DNA of 52,236 nucleotides from Candidatus Endomicrobiellum mastotermitis. GTDB lineage: Bacteria; Elusimicrobiota; Endomicrobiia; Endomicrobiales; Endomicrobiaceae. Below, one piece after another: positions 1-8,942 of this stretch; the first letter of the stretch is position 1, and every line of letters begins with the position of its first letter. Made by a program: the position numbers and the translations under genes. The notes under the pieces are model-generated. The model was not told where the DNA came from. It saw nothing but the letters and a program-made list of their open reading frames with translations, and made no database searches. The stretch covers positions 1-52,236 of the forward strand of contig JAISTT010000005.1 of the NCBI GenBank assembly GCA_031272445.1, in the 5' to 3' direction.

Positions 1-138
1 ATTCTTATTTTCCGAAAAAATACTTGCAACATCTGAAACTAATGGTGGTACCCATGGACTATTTTTCGAATAAATTTTCCACGGTAAATGAATAAACTCT
101 TTAAACTGCTTTTTATTATCTACTATAACTATTCTCAT
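1..138 (-). CDS. N-terminus of a GNAT-type N-acyltransferase, possible bacterial ceramide synthase (partial)
   Basis: Only the first 46 codons are inside the window; the gene runs off the left edge. It starts with ATG at 138, with an AAGGA-type ribosome site about 10 bases upstream. The visible protein has the short strand-forming start MRIVIVDNKK followed by PWKIYSKNSPWVPPL. This resembles the N-terminus of a large family of GNAT-fold acyltransferases of roughly 370 residues. It lies 61 bases downstream of the serine palmitoyltransferase-like gene and in the same direction. In Caulobacter a GNAT-type protein (bCerS) N-acylates the sphingoid base, so ceramide synthase is a plausible role here. 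The family match rests on a short N-terminal pattern and the function is inferred from neighbours. Confidence 0.55.
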   Translation of the reverse strand, partial: MRIVIVDNKKQFKEFIHLPWKIYSKNSPWVPPLVSDVASIFSENKN

Positions 139-199
139 ATGACTAGTTTCCTTCTTAATTCCTTACAATCAACCAATCCCTAGTCGTTCCTATACTGAT

Positions 200-1387
200 C
201 TAAGCTAATATATCTAGCTGTTTACCAACTTTTTCAAATTTTTCAAGAATAAAATTTAAGTTATCATCAGAATGAGTAGCCATATAACTTGTTCTAATTA
301 TAGAATGTCCTTCCTGTACTGCAGGAGTAACAACAGGTGAAGCAAAAACTCCTTCATCAAAAAGCATTCTCCACATTTTAAAAGCAACTGAATCACTTCC
401 AACAACTAAAGGTATAATAGGAGACTGCGAATGTCCCGTATCATATCCCATAGATTGAAATGCTGATTTCATTTTCTTAGAAATTTTCATAAGTCTTTCC
501 CTTCGTTCAGTTTCAGTAGCAACTAAATCTAAAGCAGCATCTATAGCTCCGACACACGCCGGAGGCAAACTTGCTGTGAAAATCATTGTTCTTGCATTAT
601 GTCTAATATAGTCAATAACCTCAGATTTACTAGCAATAAAACCACCAATAGAGGCCAAAGACTTAGAAGCTGTAGCCATCAATACATCAATATTATCACT
701 CATATTAAAATACTCTCCGGTTCCTTTTCCATTTTCCCCTATAACACCCAAAGAATGAGCTTCATCAACAAATATCCTCACTGCATATTTCTTTGCAAGT
801 CTTGAAATTTCTGGCAAATTTGTAATGTCACCTTCCATACTAAAAACTCCATCAACCACAATCAATATGCCTTTTCCTTTACATCTAACAATCTGTCTTT
901 CAAGATCTGCCATATCGTTGTGTCTAAATCTTACCATTTCACCAAAAGATAAACGACAACCATCTATAATTGAAGCATGATCTAATTTATCTGTAATTAA
1001 AATTTCATTTTTCCCTGCCAAACTTGAGATAGCTCCTAAATTTGAATGATGTCCAGTCGTAAAAAGAACAGCTTCCTCTTTATTTACAAATTTTGCAAAT
1101 TTCCTTTCAACTTTCTCATGTAAATCATTAGTGCCATTAAGAAACCTAGAACCTGTACAAGAAGTACCATACTTCTTTATAGCAGCTATAGAAGCTTCGA
1201 TAACTTTAGGGTGATTCGCAAGTCCAAGATAATTATTAGAGCAAACAACTATCTTTTTTTCACCATCAACTATAACTTCAGGCCCCTGCACAGATTCAAC
1301 TTTGTGAAAATAAGGATAAAAACCTCTTATTTTAAGATCGTTTGCAACACTAAAATTAAAGCATTTTTTGAAAACATCTGGGCCCAT
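200..1387 (-). CDS. Serine palmitoyltransferase-like alpha-oxoamine synthase
   Basis: PLP-dependent alpha-oxoamine synthase of 395 residues. This family condenses an amino acid with an acyl-CoA or acyl-ACP with loss of CO2. The motif DEAHSLGV (about 208-215) and the PLP lysine in ASKSLASIGGF (K242) match serine palmitoyltransferase and CqsA better than 2-amino-3-ketobutyrate ligase or BioF, which carry DDAH-[GA]TG. His137 is the likely PLP-stacking residue. The start is ATG at 1387, with AGAGG about six bases upstream; an in-frame TTG at 1429 would add 14 residues unlike the family. It lies 38 bases after the reductase-like gene and before the GNAT gene, which supports a sphingoid-base role in the cytoplasm. 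BioF or Kbl are the alternatives, but no biotin or threonine genes are nearby. Confidence 0.8.
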   Translation of the reverse strand: MGPDVFKKCFNFSVANDLKIRGFYPYFHKVESVQGPEVIVDGEKKIVVCSNNYLGLANHPKVIEASIAAIKKYGTSCTGSRFLNGTNDLHEKVERKFAKFVNKEEAVLFTTGHHSNLGAISSLAGKNEILITDKLDHASIIDGCRLSFGEMVRFRHNDMADLERQIVRCKGKGILIVVDGVFSMEGDITNLPEISRLAKKYAVRIFVDEAHSLGVIGENGKGTGEYFNMSDNIDVLMATASKSLASIGGFIASKSEVIDYIRHNARTMIFTASLPPACVGAIDAALDLVATETERRERLMKISKKMKSAFQSMGYDTGHSQSPIIPLVVGSDSVAFKMWRMLFDEGVFASPVVTPAVQEGHSIIRTSYMATHSDDNLNFILEKFEKVGKQLDILA

Positions 1388-1425
1388 TTTTCCTCTTTTA
1401 ATACAAACATAATATATAAAACTAT

Positions 1426-2403
1426 TCAAAGAAATCTATTATTTAAGTACCAATTATACGTTACTTTAGAGCCAACTTCAAAAGACGTAAAATTAACATT
1501 CAAGTCTCTTTTAGAAGGTTCAGTATCTGCTATCCAATACTTTTCAAGCATTTCATTAATCTTCTGCCTATTCAATAAGGCAGATCTTCTAGTAAAATAA
1601 GATAAAAACTCCATTGTTATACCAACAAATTTAAAAATGAAGTCAGGAATAATAACAGGAACTGCTTTTACATTATTAGAAAATGATATAATCTTACCTA
1701 TATCTGACCATGTATGTGTGGCAGTATCAGCAAGATAATAACAATTATTATTAGTTTTTTCATTTTTCAAGCAATCCACAACAGAACTTGCTACATCTTT
1801 CACATAAACAAGCTGTAACAATTTTTTCACTAACGTTATAGGTCTCAAGTGGTTATGTACTAGCTTAAAAAATATAAATATATCTTTATCTCTTGGTCCA
1901 TAAATGGCCGCTGGTCTTAATATAGTGTATACCACCTTCCCATATAATTTTTTTTTTATCTCTCCTTCGGCTATAAGTTTACTTAAACCATAATCTGAAA
2001 TTGGATTTTCTTTATCTGTAAGTTTTTTACAGTCAGTCGATGTTGATGGACCCATAGCAGCTTGAGAGGAAATAAATATAAACTTTTTTAATCTAGGATT
2101 TACGCTTAAAATCATCTCACACAGGTCCTTAGTAATTTCCACATTCGCTTTAAAATATTCATTTTTGATCATCGCACGCACAACAGCAGCACAATGAATA
2201 ACAATATCTACATCTTTAACAATTTTTTTTAAAAAACTTTTGTCACTTAAATCACCATACCTGAAATCTAGAGATAAACCTCTTATCCATTTCAGGTTCG
2301 CTGTTTCTCTTATAGGACATATAACATAATGTTTCGCTTCAAGCAACGCTTCAACAATATGACTCCCAACAAAGCCATTTGCACCTGTAACTAAAATTTT
2401 CAT
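1426..2403 (-). CDS. NAD(P)-dependent epimerase/dehydratase family reductase (CerR-like)
   Basis: Extended short-chain dehydrogenase of 325 residues. The Rossmann motif TGANGFVG is at 6-13, and the catalytic YGLSK has Tyr138 and Lys142 with SSQAAMGPS before it. The region ETANLKWIRGL followed by YGDLSD is typical of the epimerase-like reductases found beside serine palmitoyltransferases; in Caulobacter such an enzyme (CerR) reduces 3-ketosphinganine. The chosen start is ATG at 2403; an in-frame GTG lies at 2415. It is the first gene of a three-gene run (reductase, SPT, acyltransferase). The substrate is inferred from context; a sugar or sterol-type dehydrogenase cannot be excluded from sequence alone. 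Confidence 0.7.
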   Translation of the reverse strand: MKILVTGANGFVGSHIVEALLEAKHYVICPIRETANLKWIRGLSLDFRYGDLSDKSFLKKIVKDVDIVIHCAAVVRAMIKNEYFKANVEITKDLCEMILSVNPRLKKFIFISSQAAMGPSTSTDCKKLTDKENPISDYGLSKLIAEGEIKKKLYGKVVYTILRPAAIYGPRDKDIFIFFKLVHNHLRPITLVKKLLQLVYVKDVASSVVDCLKNEKTNNNCYYLADTATHTWSDIGKIISFSNNVKAVPVIIPDFIFKFVGITMEFLSYFTRRSALLNRQKINEMLEKYWIADTEPSKRDLNVNFTSFEVGSKVTYNWYLNNRFL

Positions 2404-2452
2404 ACTACCATCCACTTTATACTATAACAACATATTATGATAATTAAACAAA

Positions 2453-3958
2453 TTAATTTGTGACTGAATCATTGGAATGAATGTCACAACTATACTTTAT
2501 CTTCAATACACTTTCACTTTGTTCTAACAAGGTTTTTACAGCTCTTTGCGAAATCTTTAGATTACAAATCGTCGCATTACCACCAATACATCCTCCCTCA
2601 CAACCCATCACTTCAACCAAATTTCCTTCCACACATTTTTTATCTTTAACTATTCTATTTAATTGTTTAATTGTTTCCTTAGTGAACCCATTAATTATAT
2701 ATTGTTTTAACAAAATCCTTCCCCCAAGAAACCCTACTACATTTGACACAGCACCTACAACACCCCCTGTAACACAAAAACCACGCCCTTGTTTAGAACT
2801 TTCAATATCAAATTTTTCCTCTTCACAATCTTGAACTTTAATACCTTTTACAGTAAACACTGCTCTAAGTTCTTCATAGTTTATAGCATAGTCAACATCT
2901 TTATTTTCATATACCTCTTTTTTCTTCGCAACACAAGGACCTATAAAAACAATTACAGCATCTTGATGTTTAGCTTTAACTTTCTGCGTAATATAATAAA
3001 GTGGCGTTTTAGTATCCGACACAAATGGTTCTATTTCTGGTAGATGTTTTTTTATAAACTGAGCGTAGCTCGCACAACAGGAAGTTGTCATGAAAGACTC
3101 ACCTAATTTCATCCTTTTATTAAACTCTTTTGCCTCATTTATAATAGTTACATCAGCTCCATAAGCAACCTCATAAACGTTAAAAAAGCCAACCTTTATT
3201 AGTGCTGACTTTAATTGATATATATTACCTTGAAATTGTCCAATAATTGAAGGAGCAATTAACGCAATAACTTTCTTCTTACCAAAAACAATATTTTTTA
3301 AAACGTCAATTATTTGACTCTTTTCATGAACAGCACCAAAAGGACAACTTACAATACATTTTCCACAATATATACATGTACTATAATCTATTTTCGCTGT
3401 GCCGTTCGCATTCTTCTTAATTGCACTAACCGGACAAACATCTTCACAAGGAACAACTATTTTCACAATAGCATTATATGGACACGCTGCTATACACATC
3501 TTACAGTTCTTACATTTACTACTATTAATTACTGATTTGCCATTGATTATACTTATAGCACCAAATTTACACGCAATTCGACACGAAGTTGCCAAGCATC
3601 CTTGACATATATCCGTTACATAAATTCTATTAGGAACGCAACCCTTACAAGCGGTCTCTACAACTGTAAGTGGATTCTCATCTGGTTCATTACGTTTAAT
3701 GGATTTTTCTGCATATTCTAATAGATCAGTTACCTCATTATCATTTTCTATAGTAAAACCTAAGCCTGCTATTACACGATCTTTTAAAATCGCACGTTCC
3801 TTAAAAATACAACATCGATACATTACCTCAGAACCCTTTGGACGCATCTCAAAAGGTATAAGTCGCGTCTTTTCTTTAAAATCATTAGAAAAAAACGCTT
3901 CCACTATTCTTTCCAAAATCTCTTCTTTTAAATGTATCTCTTGATTATTATTATTCAT
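2453..3958 (-). CDS. Monomeric [FeFe] hydrogenase, group B-like
   Basis: About 501 residues, iron-only hydrogenase that interconverts protons and H2 using ferredoxin-type electrons. After a roughly 100-residue leader come many cysteines: a CKGC...CQGC block (105-121) typical of the B1 type, then ferredoxin-like CxxCxxCxxxC sets at about 149-159 and 195-205. The H-cluster motifs are TSCCASY (292-298), GPCVAKKKE (340-348) and EVMGCEGGCIGG (449-460). Both L1 cysteines are kept, but the usual Pro after them is Ala, and Met-Pro-Cys of L2 is Gly-Pro-Cys. These changes fit group B rather than the classical group A enzyme. The start is ATG at 3958 after a GGAAGGA sequence. It follows adhE by 52 bases, so it probably disposes of fermentation electrons. 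Confidence 0.85.
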   Translation of the reverse strand: MNNNNQEIHLKEEILERIVEAFFSNDFKEKTRLIPFEMRPKGSEVMYRCCIFKERAILKDRVIAGLGFTIENDNEVTDLLEYAEKSIKRNEPDENPLTVVETACKGCVPNRIYVTDICQGCLATSCRIACKFGAISIINGKSVINSSKCKNCKMCIAACPYNAIVKIVVPCEDVCPVSAIKKNANGTAKIDYSTCIYCGKCIVSCPFGAVHEKSQIIDVLKNIVFGKKKVIALIAPSIIGQFQGNIYQLKSALIKVGFFNVYEVAYGADVTIINEAKEFNKRMKLGESFMTTSCCASYAQFIKKHLPEIEPFVSDTKTPLYYITQKVKAKHQDAVIVFIGPCVAKKKEVYENKDVDYAINYEELRAVFTVKGIKVQDCEEEKFDIESSKQGRGFCVTGGVVGAVSNVVGFLGGRILLKQYIINGFTKETIKQLNRIVKDKKCVEGNLVEVMGCEGGCIGGNATICNLKISQRAVKTLLEQSESVLKIKYSCDIHSNDSVTN

Positions 3959-4010
3959 TCCTTCCAATATTTTATACTTTCTTTATTTTCAAAGCATTTA
4001 AATTTTTCCA

Positions 4011-6614
4011 CTATAAGCCTCTATAAGCCTTTATTAACACACTCTTAATATCATCAATTAGCGGGTAAACAGGATTAGCACCAGTACATTGATCGTCAAA
4101 AGCTAGATTAACAATATCATCCAGTTTATTGTTAAAATCTTTTTCTGATACACCAGCATCCATTATAGAAAGTGGGATTTGAATATCCTTCTTAAGCTGC
4201 GTTATAGCATCAAGCAGAAAATTAACTTTTTCATCATCATTTTTGCCTCCAAGATCTAACTCGTCAGCAATTTGCCCATACTTTGCCTTAGCATTCGGAA
4301 ACTTATACTGAGGAAATATAGCTTGCTTCCTAGGACAATCAGTAGCATTATAACGTATCACTTGATTAATAACCAAAGCGTTTGCAATTCCATGAGGAAA
4401 GCCAAACATAGCACCAAGCTTATGAGCTATTGAATGGCATAAACCAAGAAACGCATTTGCAAAAGCCATACCAGCAAGAGTTGACGCATAATGAACTTTC
4501 TCTCTTGCAATTGGATCACATTTTCCTCCAACATAAGAACGAGGAAGATATCTAAATATCAATTTTATTGCCTCCAAAGCTGGAGAATTTGTGAAGTTAG
4601 TAGCAAGTACAGATACATAAGCCTCAACTGCATGAGTCAAAGCATCAATACCAGATGCTGCACATAAATTCTTTGGCATAGAATCAACAAAATTTGGATC
4701 AATAATCGCCATATTGGGAGTAAGCGCATAATCTGCAATAGGATATTTAATGTGAGTTTCATCATCTTGAATCACTGCAAACGGCGTCACTTCAGAGCCT
4801 GTACCTGACGTAGTAGGAATTGCAACCATTTGTGCTTTTTTACCCAACTCTGGAATTCTACAAATCCTTTTCCTAATATCCATAAATCGCATGGCAATAT
4901 TTTTAAAATTAGTTTCAGGATGCTCATACATTAACCACATAATTTTTGCTGCATCAATTGGAGATCCTCCTCCAAGGGCAATAATTACATCAGGTTCATA
5001 AGTTCTTATCATGGCTAGAGCTTCATTTATTGCAGAAATTGTTGGATCAGGTTTGACATCAAAAAATATCTGATAATCAATATTAATTTCTTCCAATACT
5101 TCTGTAACATTATAAATTGTGCCAGAATTAAAAAGAAATCTATCTGTCACTATAAAAGCACGTTTTTTACCCTGCAGTTCACGTAATGCTAAATCAGTAG
5201 CTCCTCTCTTGAAGTAAACCTTTGGTGGAACTTTGAACCATAGCATATTTTCGCGTCTCTCGGCAACTGTTTTATAGTTTAATAGATGCTTTACACCAAC
5301 ATTTCCACTCACAGCATTTCCTCCCCACGAACCACATCCAAGTGTTAATGAAGGTTCCAATTTAAAATTGTATAGATCACCAATTCCTCCCTGCGATGAC
5401 GGTGTGTTAATTAAAATTCTTCCTGTTTGCAACTTATTCGCAAATATATTTATTCTATCCTGTCCCTTTTCATCAGTATAGAGAACAGAGGTATGTCCTG
5501 CACCACACAACTCTACAAGTTTACAAGCTTTAATAACAGAATCCTCAAAATTTTCAGCTTTATAAATCGCTATCACTGGCGACAATTTTTCATGTGCAAA
5601 CTCTTCTTCCAAACTAATTTTATCAACTTCACCCGCAAGAATCTTTATATCTAAAGGAACTTTAATTCCCGCAATATCTGCGATCTTAAAAGCAGATTGA
5701 CCAACAATACTAGGATTTAACCTACCCTCTATAAACATAATCTTTGCTAATTTTTCTTTTTCATGCTCATTTAAAATATATGCCCCACGAAGCCTTAGCT
5801 CTTTAATAACATCGTAGTAAACATCTTTAATAACTATAATTGATTGTTCAGATGCACAGATCATGCCGTTATCAAAAATCTTTGACATAATAATTGATGA
5901 AACCGCCATACGTATATCAGCAGTTTCATCAATTATTGCAGGAGTATTACCTGCACCTACACCAAGGGCCGGCTTACCAGAAGAATAAGCCGCTTTAACC
6001 ATTCCAGGACCTCCAGTAGCAAGTATCATATCAATACATTTATCTGTCATAAGTAAATTAGTTAACTCTAAAGACGGGATATCAATCCAACCTATTATAT
6101 CGTTCGGCGCACCAGCTTTAACTGCAGCATCAAGCATAATTTTAGCTGCTGCTATAGTAGATCTTTTGGCTCTTGGGTGAGGTGAAAAAATTATAGCATT
6201 TCTTGTTTTCAGAGAAATCAAAGATTTAAAAATAGCTGTAGAAGTTGGATTTGTAGTAGGAACAATGCCTGCAATAACACCTATAGGTTCAGCAACAATC
6301 TTAATTCCATTAGGTACATTTTCACTGATAATTCCACACGTTTTAGCATTCTTATGCTTATTATAAATATATTCAGAAGCAAAATGATTTTTAATAACTT
6401 TATCTTCCACAATTCCCATACCAGTTTCTTCAACAGCCATCTTGGCGAGAAAAATTCGCGCATGGTTAGCAGCCATTGCTGCAGCTTTAAAAATTTTGTC
6501 AACCTGGCCCTGATCAAAATTAGAATATATCTTTTGTGCCTTTTTCACACGCTGAACAAGGGCCTCTAAAGTTTCCGGAGTATTAATAACATTTAAATCG
6601 TTTCTATTATTCAT
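4011..6614 (-). CDS. adhE: Bifunctional acetaldehyde-CoA/alcohol dehydrogenase AdhE
   Basis: Full-length AdhE (867 residues). The N-terminal half is a CoA-acylating aldehyde dehydrogenase, with the nucleophilic cysteine in NGMICASEQS (about C253). The C-terminal half is an iron-dependent alcohol dehydrogenase, with the nucleotide-binding GGGSPIDAAK and the metal-binding histidines in GLCHSIAHKLGAMFGFPHG. Together they reduce acetyl-CoA to ethanol using two NADH. The enzyme is cytoplasmic and usually forms spirosomes. Both active sites look intact. An AAGGAAG sequence lies upstream of the ATG. It sits between an EtfA gene and the hydrogenase on the same strand, which points to a fermentative redox-balancing block. 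Confidence 0.97.
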   Translation of the reverse strand: MNNRNDLNVINTPETLEALVQRVKKAQKIYSNFDQGQVDKIFKAAAMAANHARIFLAKMAVEETGMGIVEDKVIKNHFASEYIYNKHKNAKTCGIISENVPNGIKIVAEPIGVIAGIVPTTNPTSTAIFKSLISLKTRNAIIFSPHPRAKRSTIAAAKIMLDAAVKAGAPNDIIGWIDIPSLELTNLLMTDKCIDMILATGGPGMVKAAYSSGKPALGVGAGNTPAIIDETADIRMAVSSIIMSKIFDNGMICASEQSIIVIKDVYYDVIKELRLRGAYILNEHEKEKLAKIMFIEGRLNPSIVGQSAFKIADIAGIKVPLDIKILAGEVDKISLEEEFAHEKLSPVIAIYKAENFEDSVIKACKLVELCGAGHTSVLYTDEKGQDRINIFANKLQTGRILINTPSSQGGIGDLYNFKLEPSLTLGCGSWGGNAVSGNVGVKHLLNYKTVAERRENMLWFKVPPKVYFKRGATDLALRELQGKKRAFIVTDRFLFNSGTIYNVTEVLEEINIDYQIFFDVKPDPTISAINEALAMIRTYEPDVIIALGGGSPIDAAKIMWLMYEHPETNFKNIAMRFMDIRKRICRIPELGKKAQMVAIPTTSGTGSEVTPFAVIQDDETHIKYPIADYALTPNMAIIDPNFVDSMPKNLCAASGIDALTHAVEAYVSVLATNFTNSPALEAIKLIFRYLPRSYVGGKCDPIAREKVHYASTLAGMAFANAFLGLCHSIAHKLGAMFGFPHGIANALVINQVIRYNATDCPRKQAIFPQYKFPNAKAKYGQIADELDLGGKNDDEKVNFLLDAITQLKKDIQIPLSIMDAGVSEKDFNNKLDDIVNLAFDDQCTGANPVYPLIDDIKSVLIKAYRGL

Positions 6615-6716
6615 TTCTTATAATTATACTTCCTTTTTATTTAATATTAATAAATATTTACTCTTTACAATAAGTAAGAGGTGATTAAAAATTAGAACTC
6701 TATTTATCTATAAATT

Positions 6717-7952
6717 TTAAATAGATCTATACAATTTTATCTCCCTTATCACATTCGGAATAATTTCATATAAATCACCTTCTAAAGCATAAGATGCAAT
6801 TTGCATCATAGGACATTTTGCATCTTTATTTATTGCAACAATAACATCAGATGAATTCATACCTACCATATGTTGGATCTGTCCAGAGATTCCACAAGCA
6901 ACATAAACCTTTGGAGCTACAGTTTTTCCTGTTTGCCCTATTTGATGCATATCTGATATCCAACCAGAGTCAACCGCTGCCCTTGAGGCACCTACAGCTC
7001 CTCTTAAACACTCAGCCAATTCCTTAATGAGTTTAAAACCTTCTTTATTACCCAACCCTCTTCCACCAGACACAACAATATTTGCATCACTAAGATTAAC
7101 AATATTAGCAGTATATTTGATAAAACCAAGAAACTTTGTTCTATTCAGCAAAGTCTGTGTATCCACCTTATATTCAATAATCTCCCCCTTTCTTCTCACT
7201 TCAGCTTTAGCTTCCTTGAAAACTTTATATCTTACCGTAGCCATTTGTGGACGATGTTCTGGAGTTAAAATAGTTGCCATGATATTTCCACCGAAAGCTG
7301 GTCTTGTTTGCTGAAGATTTTTTGTTATACTATCCACTTCTAATGACGTACAATCTGCGGTAAGACCTGTACAAATCCTTGCTGCAACTCTTGATGCGAA
7401 TGAACGCCCTATATTTGTTGCCCCAATTAAAATAATTTCAGGTTTTTCCTTTTTTATAAGCCTAGTTAAAACGTCAGTATAAGGATCATCTTGAAACTCA
7501 ACAAAAATAGGATCGTCACAAACATAAACCTTACTTACTCCTCTATCTATTAGTCCCTGAACCTTTGATCTAATATCACTACCTATTAAGACAGCACTCA
7601 GAGATGTCCCAAGCTTTCCGGCTAGCTTTTGACCTTCATTTAAAAGCTCATATACAATATCTGATATCTCACCATGCCTCTGTTCTGCATAAACCCATAC
7701 ACCTTTATACAAATTTTTATCAATTTCAACTTGCACTTTATCCTTTTTCAACTCTATTGCATCAAACTTACAGATACGAATACATAATCCGCAATATGTA
7801 CATTTATTTAAATCTATAACTGCAAGCTTAAACCTTCTCTTATGTTCTGATGATCCCATTTCAAGCATTGAAATCGCACTAAAAGGACATCTACTTTCGC
7901 ACATCTTACAACCAACACATTTATCAGCTAACACCTTTATAATATTTATCAT
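6717..7952 (-). CDS. etfA: Electron transfer flavoprotein alpha subunit with N-terminal 2[4Fe-4S] ferredoxin domain
   Basis: 411 residues. Residues 1-65 form a ferredoxin domain with two CxxCxxCxxxC sets (C12/15/18/22 and C51/54/57/61). The rest is an EtfA core ending in the FAD-binding region with SGGRGLGNKEGF, VGASRAAVDSGW and GQTGKTVAPK. EtfA receives electrons from a flavin dehydrogenase with EtfB. Ferredoxin-fused EtfA is known from bifurcating systems such as caffeyl-CoA reductase (CarE) and lactate dehydrogenase of Acetobacterium. The start is ATG at 7952, with GAGGAG nine bases upstream. It lies 158 bases downstream of etfB, an unusually wide gap for this pair. Confidence 0.93.
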   Translation of the reverse strand: MINIIKVLADKCVGCKMCESRCPFSAISMLEMGSSEHKRRFKLAVIDLNKCTYCGLCIRICKFDAIELKKDKVQVEIDKNLYKGVWVYAEQRHGEISDIVYELLNEGQKLAGKLGTSLSAVLIGSDIRSKVQGLIDRGVSKVYVCDDPIFVEFQDDPYTDVLTRLIKKEKPEIILIGATNIGRSFASRVAARICTGLTADCTSLEVDSITKNLQQTRPAFGGNIMATILTPEHRPQMATVRYKVFKEAKAEVRRKGEIIEYKVDTQTLLNRTKFLGFIKYTANIVNLSDANIVVSGGRGLGNKEGFKLIKELAECLRGAVGASRAAVDSGWISDMHQIGQTGKTVAPKVYVACGISGQIQHMVGMNSSDVIVAINKDAKCPMMQIASYALEGDLYEIIPNVIREIKLYRSI

Positions 7953-8110
7953 TTAAACAAACTCCTCAAATAAAGTTTAGAATTTAAGCACTCAAAAGAG
8001 CACATATAAAGTTAGATATACCTTTTTTGTTCAAAACTTAAAGAGGACGCACTAAAAATAATCTATTTTCTATCTATTAATTTTATAAAATACTAAATAA
8101 TCTATATTTT

Positions 8111-8899
8111 TTAAACTATTCCTAATGTGGATAGCCTTTTAACTAAAGCAATAGCAATCTCTTTTGCATCACCACTAAATTTCTCTCCACAATTATTTCT
8201 TTGTGGAGGTGAAAAAGTCTTCATAACTTGCGTTGGAGATCCACTAAAACCTATTCTTTTAGCATCTACACCTATAGTAGCAGCATCAAGAGTTTTAATA
8301 GATGCCTTTTTTGAAAACATCTTTCCCCTAAGAGAGGGGATTCTTGGGATATTTATTTCTTTAACAACTGTTAGAAGAATCGGAAACGAGCTTTCTATTA
8401 AATCGTATCCATCTTCCATCATTCTTTCCACTCTAATCAATTTATCACCAAGTAATTCTATTTTTTTTACATAGGCTATATGAGGTATGTTAAGCATTTC
8501 TGCAACCCCAGGACCAACCTGTGCAGTATCACCATCCAATGCTTGTTTCCCACAAATAATAATATCATAATTACCTATAAATTTTATCGCAGACGATAAA
8601 GTGTAAGATGTAGCTAACGTATCTGATCCTCTAAAAGCTCTATCGCTTATTAAAAATGCTTCATCTGCACCTCTTGAAAGTGCTTCCCTCAAGGCAGATT
8701 CAGCTTGTGGGGGACCCATTGTAATAACAACAACTTTCCCTCCAACTTTCTCTCTAATTCTTACACCTTCTTCTATAGCATATTCATCAAAAGGATTAAT
8801 CACAGACTCTACACCATCTCTTTTAAGTCTTCCATTCTCTGGGTCGATTTGTACATCTGTTAAACTAGGAACTTGTTTAATGCAAACAATTACATTCAT
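8111..8899 (-). CDS. etfB: Electron transfer flavoprotein beta subunit
   Basis: 262 residues with the EtfB start VIVCIKQVPSLTDVQID and the nucleotide-binding signature CGKQALDGDTAQVGP. EtfB pairs with EtfA to carry electrons between an acyl-CoA dehydrogenase and NADH/ferredoxin or a membrane acceptor. In bifurcating Etfs the beta subunit also binds the bifurcating FAD and NADH; deciding that here needs structural modelling. It lies 43 bases downstream of the acyl-CoA dehydrogenase gene in the same direction, so the trio (dehydrogenase, EtfB, EtfA) is probably co-transcribed. The length is normal and a GGTGGTGA sequence precedes the ATG. Confidence 0.95.
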   Translation of the reverse strand: MNVIVCIKQVPSLTDVQIDPENGRLKRDGVESVINPFDEYAIEEGVRIREKVGGKVVVITMGPPQAESALREALSRGADEAFLISDRAFRGSDTLATSYTLSSAIKFIGNYDIIICGKQALDGDTAQVGPGVAEMLNIPHIAYVKKIELLGDKLIRVERMMEDGYDLIESSFPILLTVVKEINIPRIPSLRGKMFSKKASIKTLDAATIGVDAKRIGFSGSPTQVMKTFSPPQRNNCGEKFSGDAKEIAIALVKRLSTLGIV

Positions 8900-8942
8900 C
8901 TATCACCACCCATTTTACATATAATAAACATAACTACATTTC

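Noticed and set aside
200-2403. Threonine catabolism pair (Kbl plus epimerase-type threonine dehydrogenase)
   Set aside because: The synthase has DEAHSLG and SKSLASIGGF rather than Kbl-type motifs, and the reductase lacks the start typical of epimerase-type threonine dehydrogenase. A GNAT-type acyltransferase follows.
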